Of a DNA stretch of 64,000 nt, positions 26,774 through 35,111 are shown one piece after another (position 1 is the first letter of the stretch; the number at the start of each line of letters is the position of its first letter). The position numbers were made by a program, and so were the translations under genes. Under the pieces are notes generated by a model that was given only the letters and a program-made list of their open reading frames with translations, was not told the DNA's origin and made no database searches. The DNA lies in assembly GCF_001687105.1 (NCBI RefSeq), contig NZ_CP014595.1, forward strand, positions 372,001 through 436,000, in the 5' to 3' direction. The DNA comes from Salipiger sp. CCB-MM3. GTDB lineage: Bacteria; Pseudomonadota; Alphaproteobacteria; Rhodobacterales; Rhodobacteraceae.

Positions 26774-28030
26774 ATGAGCGAACCGAAGACCTCGCGCCGC
26801 GCCTTCCTGCAGGGGGCCGCCACCGTGGCGGTCACCGCAGGCGCCGCCCGCGCCGCGGATGGCCCCGACCCGCTGATCACAGAGGTGCAACCCTGGGCGC
26901 AGGGGTTTGGCGACGGCGTCGATGCCACGCCCTACGGCATGCCGATCCGTTTCGAGGAAGACGTGGTGCGCCGCAACGTGCCATGGCTGACCGCCGATCC
27001 GATCAGCTCGATCAACTTCACGCCGATCCACGCGCTCGATGGCACGATCACCCCGCAGGGCTGCGCTTTCGAGCGGCACCACTCCGGCGCGATCGAACTG
27101 CGCAAGGAAGATTACCGGCTGATGATCAACGGCCTGGTCGATCAGCCGCTGGTGTTCACCTATGAGGATCTCGAACGCTTCCCGCGCGAGAACCACGTGT
27201 ATTTCTGCGAATGCGCCGCGAACACCGGTATGGAATGGGCGGGCGCGCAGCTCAATGGCGCGCAGTTCACCCATGGCATGATCCACAACATGGAATACAC
27301 CGGCGTGCCGCTGCGCACCCTGCTGCAAGAAGCCGGTCTTCCCGCCACGACGGACAAATGGGTCTATGTCGAGGGCGCCGATGCCTCCTCTAACGGCCGC
27401 TCGATCCCGATGGAGAAGGCGCTGGATGACGTGCTGGTCGCCTTCAAGGCCAATGGCGAGGCGCTGCGCAAGGAGCATGGCTATCCGGTGCGCCTTGTGG
27501 TGCCCGGCTGGGAAGGCAACATGTGGGTGAAATGGCTGCGCCGCATCGAGGTGATGGACGGCCCCGTGGAGAGCCGCGAGGAGACCTCCAAATACACCGA
27601 CACGCTGGCCGATGGCACCTCGCGCAAATGGACATGGGTGATGGACGCGAAGTCTGTCATCACCTCGCCCAGCCCGCAGGCCCCCATCAAGCACGGTCAT
27701 GGCCCCTTGGTGATCACCGGCCTTGCATGGTCCGGTCACGGCAAGATCACCCGCGTCGACGTGTCTACCGATGGCGGCAAGAACTGGCAGACCGCCCGCC
27801 TCGCCCGCGAGGGGGAGAACAAGGCGCTCACCCGCTTCTACCTCGACACCGAGTGGAGCGGCGAGGAGATGTTCCTGCAATCCCGCGCGATGGATGAGAC
27901 GGGCTATGTGCAGCCCACCAAGACGCAGTTGCGCGACGTCCGGGGCGAGAACTCCGTCTACCACAACAATTGCATTCAGACTTGGTGGGTGAAGCCCACG
28001 GGGGAGGCCGAGAATGTCGAAGTCTCTTAA
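26774..28030 (+). CDS. soxC: SoxC, molybdenum subunit of sulfur dehydrogenase
   Basis: SoxC is the molybdopterin subunit of Sox(CD)2, which oxidizes the SoxY-bound sulfane sulfur. The 418 residues have a Tat signal (SRRAFLQGAATVAVTAGAA), the sulfite-oxidase-fold Moco domain with ligand cysteine in FCECAANTGMEW (C147), and a C-terminal dimerization domain (VDVSTDGGKNWQ region). The frame is open upstream; the ATG at 26774 directly after AAGGAGGAGAGA is chosen over the ATG at 26741. It overlaps soxD by 17 bases. The presence of SoxCD predicts complete oxidation of thiosulfate without sulfur globules. Confidence 0.96.
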   Translation: MSEPKTSRRAFLQGAATVAVTAGAARAADGPDPLITEVQPWAQGFGDGVDATPYGMPIRFEEDVVRRNVPWLTADPISSINFTPIHALDGTITPQGCAFERHHSGAIELRKEDYRLMINGLVDQPLVFTYEDLERFPRENHVYFCECAANTGMEWAGAQLNGAQFTHGMIHNMEYTGVPLRTLLQEAGLPATTDKWVYVEGADASSNGRSIPMEKALDDVLVAFKANGEALRKEHGYPVRLVVPGWEGNMWVKWLRRIEVMDGPVESREETSKYTDTLADGTSRKWTWVMDAKSVITSPSPQAPIKHGHGPLVITGLAWSGHGKITRVDVSTDGGKNWQTARLAREGENKALTRFYLDTEWSGEEMFLQSRAMDETGYVQPTKTQLRDVRGENSVYHNNCIQTWWVKPTGEAENVEVS

Positions 28031-29231
28031 GCTTTACGGCAGCGTTTTTGGCGGGATCGCGGTCACCCTGACCTTTGCGATCAACATGGCCGACCGTTTC
28101 GTGGCCGACATGCCGGAAAGCCCGCGCCACACCATTCCGCTGGCCAAGGCCCCCGAGCCCTCGGGCACGCTGGTCGCCGCCGCCCATGCGGATGAGGCCC
28201 CTAAGGAGGCCAAGCTCGGCATTGGGCGCCCGGCCCTGCCCGAGGAAGTTGCCGCATGGAACCTCGACGTCTCGCCCGATGGCACTGGCCTGCCGCCCGG
28301 CAGCGGCTCGGTCGAAGATGGCGAGATGCTGTTCTCCGACAATTGCGCCTCCTGCCACGGTGAGTTTGCCGAAGGCTCGGGCAACTGGCCCAAGCTGGCG
28401 GGCGGCGAGGACACGCTCGCCAACAAGGACCCGGTGAAGACCGTGGGCAGCTACTGGCCCTATCTGTCAACCGTCTGGGACTATGTGCACCGCTCTATGC
28501 CCTTCGGCAACGCGCAGTCGCTGGCTCCCGATGAGGTCTATGCGATCACCGCCTATATCCTCTATTCGAACTACCTCGTCGAAGATGACTTCGTGCTCTC
28601 GGATGAGAACTTCTCGGAAGTGGTGCTGCCCAATACGGACGGCTTCATCATCGACGACCGTGCCGAGACGGAATACCCGCAGTGGCGGACCGAGCCTTGC
28701 ATGTCGGACTGCAAGGAGAGCGTCGAGATCACCATGCAGGCCACGGTGCTCGACGTGACCCCCGACAAGGGCGCGGATGAAGAGGCCTCGGCCACCGGAG
28801 ACGCCCCGAAGGAGGAAGCCGCCGAAGAGGTCCAGATGGCCGCCGCGGAGACCTCTGCCGAGGCAGAGAGCCCCGCCGCCGAACCCGCGCCTGCCGCAGC
28901 CGCTCCCGATCCGGAGCTTGTCGCCGCGGGCGAGAAGATCTTCCGCAAGTGCCAAGCCTGTCACGCGGTCGGAGAGGATGCCAAGAACAAGTCCGGCCCG
29001 GTGCTGAACGGCGTCGTTGGTGCCACCGTCGGCCATGTCGAGGACTTCCGCTATTCGAAGACCTTCGAGGCGGCGCATGAGGCGGGCGACAAATGGACCC
29101 ATGATCGCCTGACCGAGTTCCTCACCAAGCCGCGCGACGCGATGAAAGGCACCAAGATGTCCTTCGCCGGGTTGCGCAAGCAGGAAGAGATCGACGCGGT
29201 GATCGCCTATCTGTCGACCTTCAGCCAGTGA
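28014..29231 (+). CDS. soxD: SoxD, diheme cytochrome subunit of sulfur dehydrogenase
   Basis: SoxD accepts electrons from SoxC. The 405 residues have an N-terminal hydrophobic segment (LYGSVFGGIAVTLTFAI), a first cytochrome domain with CASCH (111-115), a long Ala/Glu/Pro-rich linker (about 250-300), and a second cytochrome domain with CQACH (313-317) resembling cytochrome c2 (GPVLNGVVGATVG). The linker is low-complexity and acidic. It overlaps soxC by 17 bases, implying coupled translation. Confidence 0.95.
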   Translation: MSKSLKLYGSVFGGIAVTLTFAINMADRFVADMPESPRHTIPLAKAPEPSGTLVAAAHADEAPKEAKLGIGRPALPEEVAAWNLDVSPDGTGLPPGSGSVEDGEMLFSDNCASCHGEFAEGSGNWPKLAGGEDTLANKDPVKTVGSYWPYLSTVWDYVHRSMPFGNAQSLAPDEVYAITAYILYSNYLVEDDFVLSDENFSEVVLPNTDGFIIDDRAETEYPQWRTEPCMSDCKESVEITMQATVLDVTPDKGADEEASATGDAPKEEAAEEVQMAAAETSAEAESPAAEPAPAAAAPDPELVAAGEKIFRKCQACHAVGEDAKNKSGPVLNGVVGATVGHVEDFRYSKTFEAAHEAGDKWTHDRLTEFLTKPRDAMKGTKMSFAGLRKQEEIDAVIAYLSTFSQ

Positions 29232-29389
29232 CCAATGACCGGCCCGCGTATGGCGTGGGTCGGTTTTCCCGGCTTCCATACCTCTGCGGCCAAGATAATG
29301 GCCCAAGCACAAGTCATGGTAAGCTGGATCAGCCCCATTCCGCCGGGAGGAGCCGAGCAAGGCAGCGGGGCAAACCAAGGGAGGAAACC
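29232..29389 (+). other. Gap between soxD and the DUF302 gene
   Basis: A 158-base stretch with no supported gene. It ends in AAGGGAGGAAACC, a strong ribosome-binding sequence for the DUF302 gene. No ATTC-N8-GAAT site is present, so the next two genes probably depend on read-through from soxBCD or an unrecognised promoter. Confidence 0.4.
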
Positions 29390-29827
29390 ATGCTGAAAAC
29401 TCTGGCCATACTTGCGGCGAGCGCCCTGCCCCTGCCCCTGCCCGCGCTGGCGCAGGAGATCGTCACCCATGAGTTCGACGGCAGCTTCGAGGACGCCACC
29501 TTCGCGCTCGAGAATGCCATCATCGGTGAAGGGCTGGTGGTCGATCACGTCAGCCATGTGGGCGAGATGCTGGCACGCACCGCCGAGGACGTCGGTTCTG
29601 ACGTCCAACTCTTCGACGGCGCCGACGTGTACCTGTTTTGTTCCGCAACCACCTCGCGCGAGGTGATGGAGGCGGACCCGGCGAACATCGCCTTCTGCCC
29701 CTATGCAATCTACGCCGCCGCGCGCGACGGCCGTACCACCATCGGGTATCGCAGCTATGGCCGCGAGAGCATGACGCCGGTCAACGATCTGCTCGAACGC
29801 ATCGCCACCACGGCCACGGAGTTCTGA
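29390..29827 (+). CDS. Exported DUF302 protein
   Basis: The 145-residue precursor has a signal peptide ([21 protein letters not shown]) and a DUF302-type domain. Two cysteines, [10 protein letters not shown] and AFCPYAIY, lie about 20 residues apart and could bind a ligand or form a disulfide. DUF302 proteins are small alpha/beta proteins of uncertain role that are often found near sulfur oxidation genes. Its position directly after soxD on the same strand suggests an accessory role in sulfur oxidation; this is inference. hemA begins 2 bases after its stop. Confidence 0.82.
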   Translation: MLKTLAILAASALPLPLPALAQEIVTHEFDGSFEDATFALENAIIGEGLVVDHVSHVGEMLARTAEDVGSDVQLFDGADVYLFCSATTSREVMEADPANIAFCPYAIYAAARDGRTTIGYRSYGRESMTPVNDLLERIATTATEF

Positions 29828-29829
29828 GC

Positions 29830-31044
29830 ATGTATGAGGCCCTGTTTCGCGACCACCTCAACCGGCTGAAAGAGGACGGCAACTACCGCCATTTCGCCGA
29901 GCTTGAACGCCATCGCGGCGACTTTCCCGCCGCAACCCATCATGGCGAGGGGCGCGAAGTCACCGTCTGGTGCTCGAACGACTATCTCGGCATGGGCCAG
30001 CACCCCGCGGTGCTGGACGCGATGCACGGCGCGCTCGACGCCTGCGGTGCCGGGGCCGGTGGCACCCGCAATATCTCTGGCACCACGCATGCGCATGTCT
30101 TGCTGGAGGCCGAACTTGCCGATCTGCACGGCAAGGATGCGGCGCTGCTGTTCACCTCGGGCTATGTGTCGAACTGGGCGGCACTCGGAACGCTGGGGGC
30201 GCGCATCCCCGATCTGGTGATCCTGTCGGACGCGCTCAACCACGCCTCGATGATCGAAGGCATCCGCCACTCCAAGGCGCAGCGGATCATCTGGAAGCAC
30301 AATGACCTCGAAGACCTCGAGCGCCACCTCGCCGCGCTGCCCCTCGAGCAACCCAAGCTGATCGCCTTCGAGAGCGTCTATTCCATGGATGGCGACATCG
30401 CCCCCATCGCCGCGATCTGCGACCTTGCCGAGCGCTACAACGCGATGACCTATCTCGACGAGGTGCATGCGGTCGGCCTCTACGGGCCGCGCGGCGGCGG
30501 CGTGGCCGAGCGCGAAGGGCTGATGGACCGCATCGACGTGATCCAAGGTACGCTCGGCAAGGCTTATGGCGTGATGGGCGGATATATCGCCGCCTCCGCC
30601 GCCACCTGCGATTTCATCCGCAGCTTTGCCTCGGGGTTCATCTTCACCACCGCGCTGCCGCCCGCTGTGGCCGCAGGCGCGCGCGCCGCCGTGGCGCATC
30701 TCAAGACCTCGACCGCCGAGCGCAAGGCGCAGCGCGCCGCCGTGGCGCAGGTCCGGGCCGCGCTTGACCGGATCGGCATTCCGCATCTGCAGAACCCCAG
30801 CCACATCATCCCGGTGATGGTCGGCTGCCCGCAGAAATGCCGCTACATCTCGGACCGGCTGCTGCAGGAGCATGGCATCTACATCCAGCCGATCAACTAT
30901 CCCACCGTGCCGCGCGGCACCGAGCGCCTGCGCATCACCCCCTCGCCGGTGCATGACGCGGCGCAGATCGCCCATCTCACCGAGGCGCTGGAGGCGCTCT
31001 GGACCGAATGCCAGCTGGCCCGCCGGCCCATGGCGGCGCAATAG
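29830..31044 (+). CDS. hemA: 5-aminolevulinate synthase
   Basis: HemA condenses glycine and succinyl-CoA to 5-aminolevulinate, the first step of the C4 (Shemin) heme pathway used by alphaproteobacteria. The 404 residues belong to the alpha-oxoamine synthases, with PLP lysine K244 in [15 protein letters not shown], the [11 protein letters not shown] motif and the N-terminal [12 protein letters not shown]. The frame is open upstream; the ATG at 29830 matches the conserved start [10 protein letters not shown]. It is only 2 bases after the DUF302 stop, so it seems tied to the sox transcript, which encodes at least five c-type hemes. It ends at a hairpin (31073-31099). Confidence 0.97.
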   Translation: MYEALFRDHLNRLKEDGNYRHFAELERHRGDFPAATHHGEGREVTVWCSNDYLGMGQHPAVLDAMHGALDACGAGAGGTRNISGTTHAHVLLEAELADLHGKDAALLFTSGYVSNWAALGTLGARIPDLVILSDALNHASMIEGIRHSKAQRIIWKHNDLEDLERHLAALPLEQPKLIAFESVYSMDGDIAPIAAICDLAERYNAMTYLDEVHAVGLYGPRGGGVAEREGLMDRIDVIQGTLGKAYGVMGGYIAASAATCDFIRSFASGFIFTTALPPAVAAGARAAVAHLKTSTAERKAQRAAVAQVRAALDRIGIPHLQNPSHIIPVMVGCPQKCRYISDRLLQEHGIYIQPINYPTVPRGTERLRITPSPVHDAAQIAHLTEALEALWTECQLARRPMAAQ

Positions 31045-31072
31045 ATCGGCGCGATTTTCGCACTCTGGCGTC

Positions 31073-31099
31073 CCGCGCCCCCTTAACACGGGGGCGCGG
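31073..31099 (+). terminator. Hairpin after hemA
   Basis: Ten-base stem CCGCGCCCCC / GGGGGCGCGG with a TTAACAC loop, 28 bases after the hemA stop and just before trmFO. No T-run follows, so termination may be partial. Confidence 0.5.
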
Positions 31100-31117
31100 A
31101 TCGCCTATCTGCCCCGC

Positions 31118-32470
31118 ATGAGCAAAACTCTTCATATCGTGGGCGGCGGCATGGCCGGGTCCGAGGCCGCCTGGCAGGCGGCGCGGCTGGGTGTCGACGT
31201 GGTCATTCACGAGATGCGGCCGAAGGTGGAAACCTTCGCCCATCGCACCGGCAATCTGGCCGAGATGGTCTGTTCCAACTCCTTCCGCTCGGATGACGAC
31301 GAGCAGAACGCCGTCGGCCTTCTGCATTGGGAGATGCGGCAGGCGGGCTCGCTGATCATGCAAAGCGCCGATGAGCATCGGCTGCCTGCTGGCGGCGCGC
31401 TGGCGGTGGACCGCGACCCGTTCTCGGAAACGGTGACCGCCAAGCTGCGCGCTCTGCCCAACGTCTCGGTCAGCGACGAAGAGATCACCGAACTGCCCGA
31501 TGACGGCCATTGGATCTTTGCCACCGGCCCGCTGACCTCTGGCGCGCTCGGCAAGGCGCTGCAGGCCGAGACCGGCAGCGAAGCGCTGGCCTTTTTCGAC
31601 GCCATCGCCCCCATCGTCTATTTCGACACGATCGACATGGACACGGCGTGGCTGCAGAGCCGCTACGACAAGGGCGAGACCGAAGAAGAGCAAAAGGCCT
31701 ATATCAACTGCCCGATGACCAAAGAGCAGTATGAGGGCTTCATCGACGCGCTGCTGGCCGCCGAAAAGACCGAGTTCCACGAGGGCGAGACAGCCGGCTA
31801 CTTCGACGGCTGCCTGCCGATCGAGGTGATGGCCGAGCGCGGACGCGAGACGCTGCGCCACGGGCCGATGAAGCCGGTCGGCCTGACCAATCCCCATAAT
31901 CCCGAGGAAAAGGCCTATGCCGTGGTGCAACTGCGCCGCGACAATGCGCTTGGCACGCTCTACAACATCGTCGGCTTCCAGACGAAAATGAAATACGGCG
32001 CGCAGACCGAGGTCTTCCGCCGCATTCCGGGGCTGCAGAACGCCAGCTTTGCGCGTCTGGGGGGCATCCACCGCAACACCTTCCTCAACTCGCCGACGCT
32101 GCTGGACGCGCAGATGCGCTTCAAGAGCCGTCCGAACCTGCGTTTCGCCGGGCAGATCACCGGCGTCGAAGGCTATGTGGAAAGCGCCTCGATGGGGCTC
32201 GTCGCAGGCCGCATGGCCGCCGCCGAGATCCTCGGCCAGCCGGTCGCCGATGTGCCGCAGGACAGCGCCCATGGCGCGCTGATCCACCACATCACCGGCG
32301 GCGCCGAAGCCAAGACCTTCCAGCCGATGAACGTGAACTTCGGCCTGTTCCGCCCGCTCGAAGGGCTGCGCGGTGGCCGCCGTGGCCGCAAGGACCGCTA
32401 CAAGGCCTATACCGACCGCGCCAAGGGCGTCTGGCAGGACTGGCTCGCCGCGCAGGAGGTGCCCGCATGA
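31118..32470 (+). CDS. trmFO: Methylenetetrahydrofolate-tRNA-(uracil-5-)-methyltransferase TrmFO
   Basis: TrmFO makes 5-methyluridine at position 54 of tRNA, using methylenetetrahydrofolate and FAD. The 450 residues open with the FAD-binding motif [15 protein letters not shown] and show the typical [10 protein letters not shown] and [14 protein letters not shown] blocks and C-terminal [12 protein letters not shown]. The frame is open upstream, but the ATG at 31118 gives the conserved N-terminus. It overlaps the next small gene by 4 bases. Confidence 0.96.
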   Translation: MSKTLHIVGGGMAGSEAAWQAARLGVDVVIHEMRPKVETFAHRTGNLAEMVCSNSFRSDDDEQNAVGLLHWEMRQAGSLIMQSADEHRLPAGGALAVDRDPFSETVTAKLRALPNVSVSDEEITELPDDGHWIFATGPLTSGALGKALQAETGSEALAFFDAIAPIVYFDTIDMDTAWLQSRYDKGETEEEQKAYINCPMTKEQYEGFIDALLAAEKTEFHEGETAGYFDGCLPIEVMAERGRETLRHGPMKPVGLTNPHNPEEKAYAVVQLRRDNALGTLYNIVGFQTKMKYGAQTEVFRRIPGLQNASFARLGGIHRNTFLNSPTLLDAQMRFKSRPNLRFAGQITGVEGYVESASMGLVAGRMAAAEILGQPVADVPQDSAHGALIHHITGGAEAKTFQPMNVNFGLFRPLEGLRGGRRGRKDRYKAYTDRAKGVWQDWLAAQEVPA

Positions 32471-32688
32471 ACTATGTGCTCGCCTTGCTGCTGCCGCCGC
32501 TGTCGATCCTGCTGACCGGGCGTCCGATCCTGTCGATCGTGGTCTTTCTGGTCTGGGTGCCGGCGATCATCTTCTCGGGCGGGTTGACGCATCCGATGTT
32601 CATCCTGCTGGCATGGGTGCTGATCTATCAGTCCGGCGAGGAACGCCGCACCCGCCGCATCGAAAAGGCCTATCGCCGCGAGGATTGA
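32467..32688 (+). CDS. Small two-span membrane protein (YqaE/Pmp3-like topology)
   Basis: A 73-residue protein with two hydrophobic stretches ([14 protein letters not shown] and [12 protein letters not shown] / [11 protein letters not shown]) and a charged C-terminal tail ([16 protein letters not shown]). The LLPPL segment near the N-terminus resembles UPF0057/Pmp3 proteolipids, but the match is loose. It overlaps trmFO by 4 bases, and the next gene starts at 32690, so it is embedded in the trmFO-gluQ operon. Confidence 0.7.
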   Translation: MNYVLALLLPPLSILLTGRPILSIVVFLVWVPAIIFSGGLTHPMFILLAWVLIYQSGEERRTRRIEKAYRRED

Positions 32689-32689
32689 T

Positions 32690-33565
32690 GTGCGCACGCG
32701 CTTTGCCCCCTCGCCCACCGGCCCGCTGCATCTCGGCCACGCCTATTCGGCGCTGCTGGCGGCGGGCATGGCGCGGGCGGCGGATGGCGCGTTTCTGTTG
32801 CGGATCGAAGACATCGACAGCACCCGTTCGCGCCCCCAATGGGAGGCGCAAATCCTTGAGGACCTGCAGTGGCTCGGCCTCACGTGGGACGCGCCGCCAA
32901 TGCGCCAGTCGGACCGGCTGCCGGCCTATGAGGCGGCGCTCGACGATCTCTGGGCGCGCGAGCTGATCTACCCCTGCCATTGCAGCCGCCGCGACATTCA
33001 GGCCGCCGCCTCGGCGCCGCAGGAGGGCGCAGAGCCTGCCTATGGCCCTGACGGCCTCGTCTATCCCGGCACCTGCCGCGATCTGCTCGCGCCGGGCTAT
33101 GGCGCCACGCCCCGCCCCCACGGCGAAGCGCTGCGGCTGAACATGCGCAAGGCGCTGGCGCAGATCGACACGCCGCTCGGGTTCGCGGAAACCGGTGCCG
33201 GTCCCGCCGGAGAGACCGGCCCTGTCCGCCTTTCGCCCGAGGCGCTGATCCACGGCATCGGCGATGTGGTTCTGTCCCGCCGGGACTTTCCCGGGTCCTA
33301 CCATCTGTCGGTGGTGCTGGACGACGCGGCGCAGGGTATCACCCATGTCGTGCGCGGGCGCGATCTCTTCGAGGCGACGGCGATCCACGTGGTGCTGCAG
33401 CGCCTGCTCGGGCTGGTGACGCCGGTCTATCACCACCACGATTTGATCCGCGACGCGCAGGGCAAACGGCTGGCAAAGCGCGATGACGCGCGGGCCATCG
33501 CCACCTACCGCGACAGCGGCGCAACGCCAGAGGACATCATGCGCATGGTGGGGCTGGAGCGCTAA
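32690..33565 (+). CDS. gluQ: Glutamyl-Q tRNA(Asp) synthetase
   Basis: GluQ-RS attaches glutamate to the queuosine base of tRNA(Asp). The 291 residues are the shortened glutamyl-tRNA synthetase core without anticodon-binding domain. The class-I HIGH-type motif is PSPTGPLHLGHAYS near residues 7-20; the KMSKS equivalent is GKRLAKRDDA near 260-270; zinc ligands are in YPCHCSRRD and YPGTC. The start is GTG at 32690: an ATG two bases earlier is out of frame. It is followed by tandem repeats before hisI. Confidence 0.93.
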   Translation: MRTRFAPSPTGPLHLGHAYSALLAAGMARAADGAFLLRIEDIDSTRSRPQWEAQILEDLQWLGLTWDAPPMRQSDRLPAYEAALDDLWARELIYPCHCSRRDIQAAASAPQEGAEPAYGPDGLVYPGTCRDLLAPGYGATPRPHGEALRLNMRKALAQIDTPLGFAETGAGPAGETGPVRLSPEALIHGIGDVVLSRRDFPGSYHLSVVLDDAAQGITHVVRGRDLFEATAIHVVLQRLLGLVTPVYHHHDLIRDAQGKRLAKRDDARAIATYRDSGATPEDIMRMVGLER

Positions 33566-33567
33566 GC

Positions 33568-33630
33568 GGCTCCGCAGCTGTGGCGTTTGAGGGGCTCCGC
33601 AGCTGTGACGTGTCAGGGGCTCCGCCCCTC
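33568..33630. repeat. 25-base tandem repeat, 2.5 copies
   Basis: Units start at 33568, 33593 and 33618 with GGCTCCGC; the first two continue AGCTGTG and differ at a few positions. The last half-unit forms a hairpin AGGGGC-TCC-GCCCCT. It fills the space between the converging gluQ and hisI genes and may act as a two-way terminator. Confidence 0.6.
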
Positions 33631-33643
33631 GGCGCGGCGCGTC

Positions 33644-34009
33644 TCAGCCTTCGCGCACCGGGGTCATGATCTCCACTTCCTCGCCGCCGCGCAGCGCGGT
33701 GTAAAAGCAGCTGCGGCGGTTGGTGTGGCACGCAGGCCCGGTCTGATCGACCACGGCGAGCAGGCAGTCGCGGTCGCAATCCACGCGCAGTTCGACCAGC
33801 TTTTGAACGTGGCCCGAGCTTTCGCCCTTCACCCAGAAGCTCTGCCGCGAGCGCGACCAATAGGTGACGCGGCCCGTGGCCAGCGTGCGCGCCACCGCGT
33901 CGGCGTTCATCCAGGCCATCATCAGCACCTCGCCGGTGCCCTCCTGCTGTGCGATGCAGGGGATCAGACCGTTTGCGTCATAGACCAAAGTCGCAGGATC
34001 GAAGCTCAT
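33644..34009 (-). CDS. hisI: Phosphoribosyl-AMP cyclohydrolase
   Basis: HisI opens the purine ring of phosphoribosyl-AMP in histidine synthesis. The 121 residues are the stand-alone cyclohydrolase, with metal-binding motifs VDCDRDCLL and CHTNRRSCFY and the conserved MMAWMNADA and YWSRSRQSFW segments. The HisE domain is not fused. It is divergent from the Fe-S scaffold gene across 69 bases. Confidence 0.96.
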   Translation of the reverse strand: MSFDPATLVYDANGLIPCIAQQEGTGEVLMMAWMNADAVARTLATGRVTYWSRSRQSFWVKGESSGHVQKLVELRVDCDRDCLLAVVDQTGPACHTNRRSCFYTALRGGEEVEIMTPVREG

Positions 34010-34078
34010 GGTGAAATTCCTTTTTGCAGCCGCCGGGCGCGCACCCTATCTATGGGGGGCGAGCCGAAAGGGAAACCC

Positions 34079-34543
34079 ATGTCCGCAGACACTTCCGCAG
34101 AAACCGACCTGATCAAGCTTTACTCCACGCGCATCCTTGCGCTGGCGGCGGATATCCCGCGGACCGAGCGGCTGTCGCATCCCGACGCCACGGTGAAGAA
34201 GCGCTCGCCGCTCTGCGGCTCGACAGTGACGGTGGATCTTTCGCTGCAGGAGGGCAAGGTCAGCGACTACGGGCAGGACGTGAAGGCCTGCGCCTTGGGT
34301 CAGGCGGCGGCTTCGGTGGTCGGCGAGGCGATCATCGGCTGCACACCCGCCGAATTGGCCACGGCGCGCGACGCGCTGCGCGCCATGCTCAAGGAAGACG
34401 GCCCCACTCCTCCTGCGCCCTTTGATGGGCTGGAGGTGCTGCGCCCGGCCAGCGCCTATAAGAACCGCCATGCCTCGATCATGCTGGCGCTCGACGCCGC
34501 GACCGAGGCCGCCAATGAGGTGGCGGCGAAACAGCGCGCGTGA
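34079..34543 (+). CDS. NifU/IscU-like iron-sulfur cluster scaffold
   Basis: The 154 residues resemble the N-terminal domain of NifU/SufU-type scaffolds, which assemble Fe-S clusters on conserved cysteines. C51-region KKRSPLCGSTVTVDL and VKACALGQAAASVV give two of the usual cysteines; the third of the classical set is less clear. The frame is open upstream; the ATG at 34079 follows GGGAAACCC. It is a single gene, without other isc/suf genes nearby. Confidence 0.82.
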   Translation: MSADTSAETDLIKLYSTRILALAADIPRTERLSHPDATVKKRSPLCGSTVTVDLSLQEGKVSDYGQDVKACALGQAAASVVGEAIIGCTPAELATARDALRAMLKEDGPTPPAPFDGLEVLRPASAYKNRHASIMLALDAATEAANEVAAKQRA

Positions 34544-34581
34544 TCGCCGCGCGCTGAGACCTTCCCTTTCCCAATCGTGAT

Positions 34582-34618
34582 AAAAAAACCGCCGCTCTCC
34601 CTGGGTGGAAGGCGGCGG
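34582..34618 (-). terminator. Rho-independent terminator on the minus strand
   Basis: Stem CCGCCGC / GCGGCGG followed on the minus strand by seven T residues. It lies 146 bases beyond the stop of the 46-codon gene and is the likely end of its transcript. Confidence 0.75.
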
Positions 34619-34763
34619 CAGTGGCGTGTCTTGGTGGATCCGGAACAGACCGTGGCAGCGCGTCCGGGGATCAGGCGACCCGGATGGGGAAACAGGCGCG
34701 CGCATCGAGGGACAGGGATGCGCCGGCTGCCGGATACAAGACCGCAGGCAGAAATCTAAAACG

Positions 34764-34904
34764 TCAGAGCAGCGGCAGATGCAGCGCGCCCACGAGGATG
34801 ACGACGAGCGACAGCGCGCCGATCATATCCCCCACCAGCGAGGGGCTGGACATCTGGGATTTGAACTGGGCGCGGGTCACTGTGGTGCGGATCATGGCAA
34901 TCAT
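34764..34904 (-). CDS. 46-residue membrane protein, probable SOS-regulated gene
   Basis: This short frame encodes MIAMIRTTVTRAQF... ending HLPLL. The first 26 residues are polar and slightly basic; residues 27-46 form one hydrophobic span. A good ribosome-binding sequence, AGGGAGAG, lies 5-12 bases upstream. Two direct-repeat boxes of the alphaproteobacterial LexA type (GTTC-N7-GTTC) precede it at 34926-34940 and 34982-34996, and a T-tailed terminator follows. It lies downstream of recG on the same strand. I recognise no family; the size, single span and SOS-like control resemble the idea of SidA of Caulobacter, a small SOS-induced division inhibitor, without clear sequence similarity. Confidence 0.7.
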   Translation of the reverse strand: MIAMIRTTVTRAQFKSQMSSPSLVGDMIGALSLVVILVGALHLPLL

Positions 34905-34925
34905 CTCGGCTCTCCCTGTGAGCGT

Positions 34926-34940
34926 GTTCTCATCATGTTC
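34926..34940 (-). promoter_or_regulatory. LexA-type box, gene-proximal
   Basis: GTTC-TCATCAT-GTTC on the plus strand, 22-36 bases ahead of the 46-codon gene. Direct-repeat GTTC-N7-GTTC is the known LexA site in Rhodobacter and rhizobia. Another GTTC at 34955 lies nearby. Confidence 0.65.
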
Positions 34941-34981
34941 TCTGTTGCTCTTTTGTTCTCATAGCGCCTGAGTCGTGTAAA

Positions 34982-34996
34982 GAACTTTTTGAGAAC
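34982..34996 (-). promoter_or_regulatory. LexA-type box, gene-distal
   Basis: On the minus strand GTTC-TCAAAAA-GTTC, 78-92 bases ahead of the start. Two more GAAC half-sites (35003, 35013) follow at about 10-base steps. A possible -10 (TATGAG) lies 3' of this box on the minus strand, so the box would overlap the -35 region. Confidence 0.65.
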
Positions 34997-35042
34997 ATTT
35001 GCGAACACTGCGGAACGCGAGGCCGGAACAGCGCCGCCGCCC

Positions 35043-35063
35043 GTGCGTAGATTGCCTACGCAC
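35043..35063. repeat. Perfect inverted repeat GTGCGTAG-N5-CTACGCAC
   Basis: Eight-base arms with ATTGC loop, 49 bases past the recG stop. It may be the end of the recG message or a protein-binding site; there is no T-run on either strand. Confidence 0.55.
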
Positions 35064-35111
35064 GAGATGAATCCTCATTCAGAAACAGTGATTTAGAAGA
35101 GGCCGAAACGC

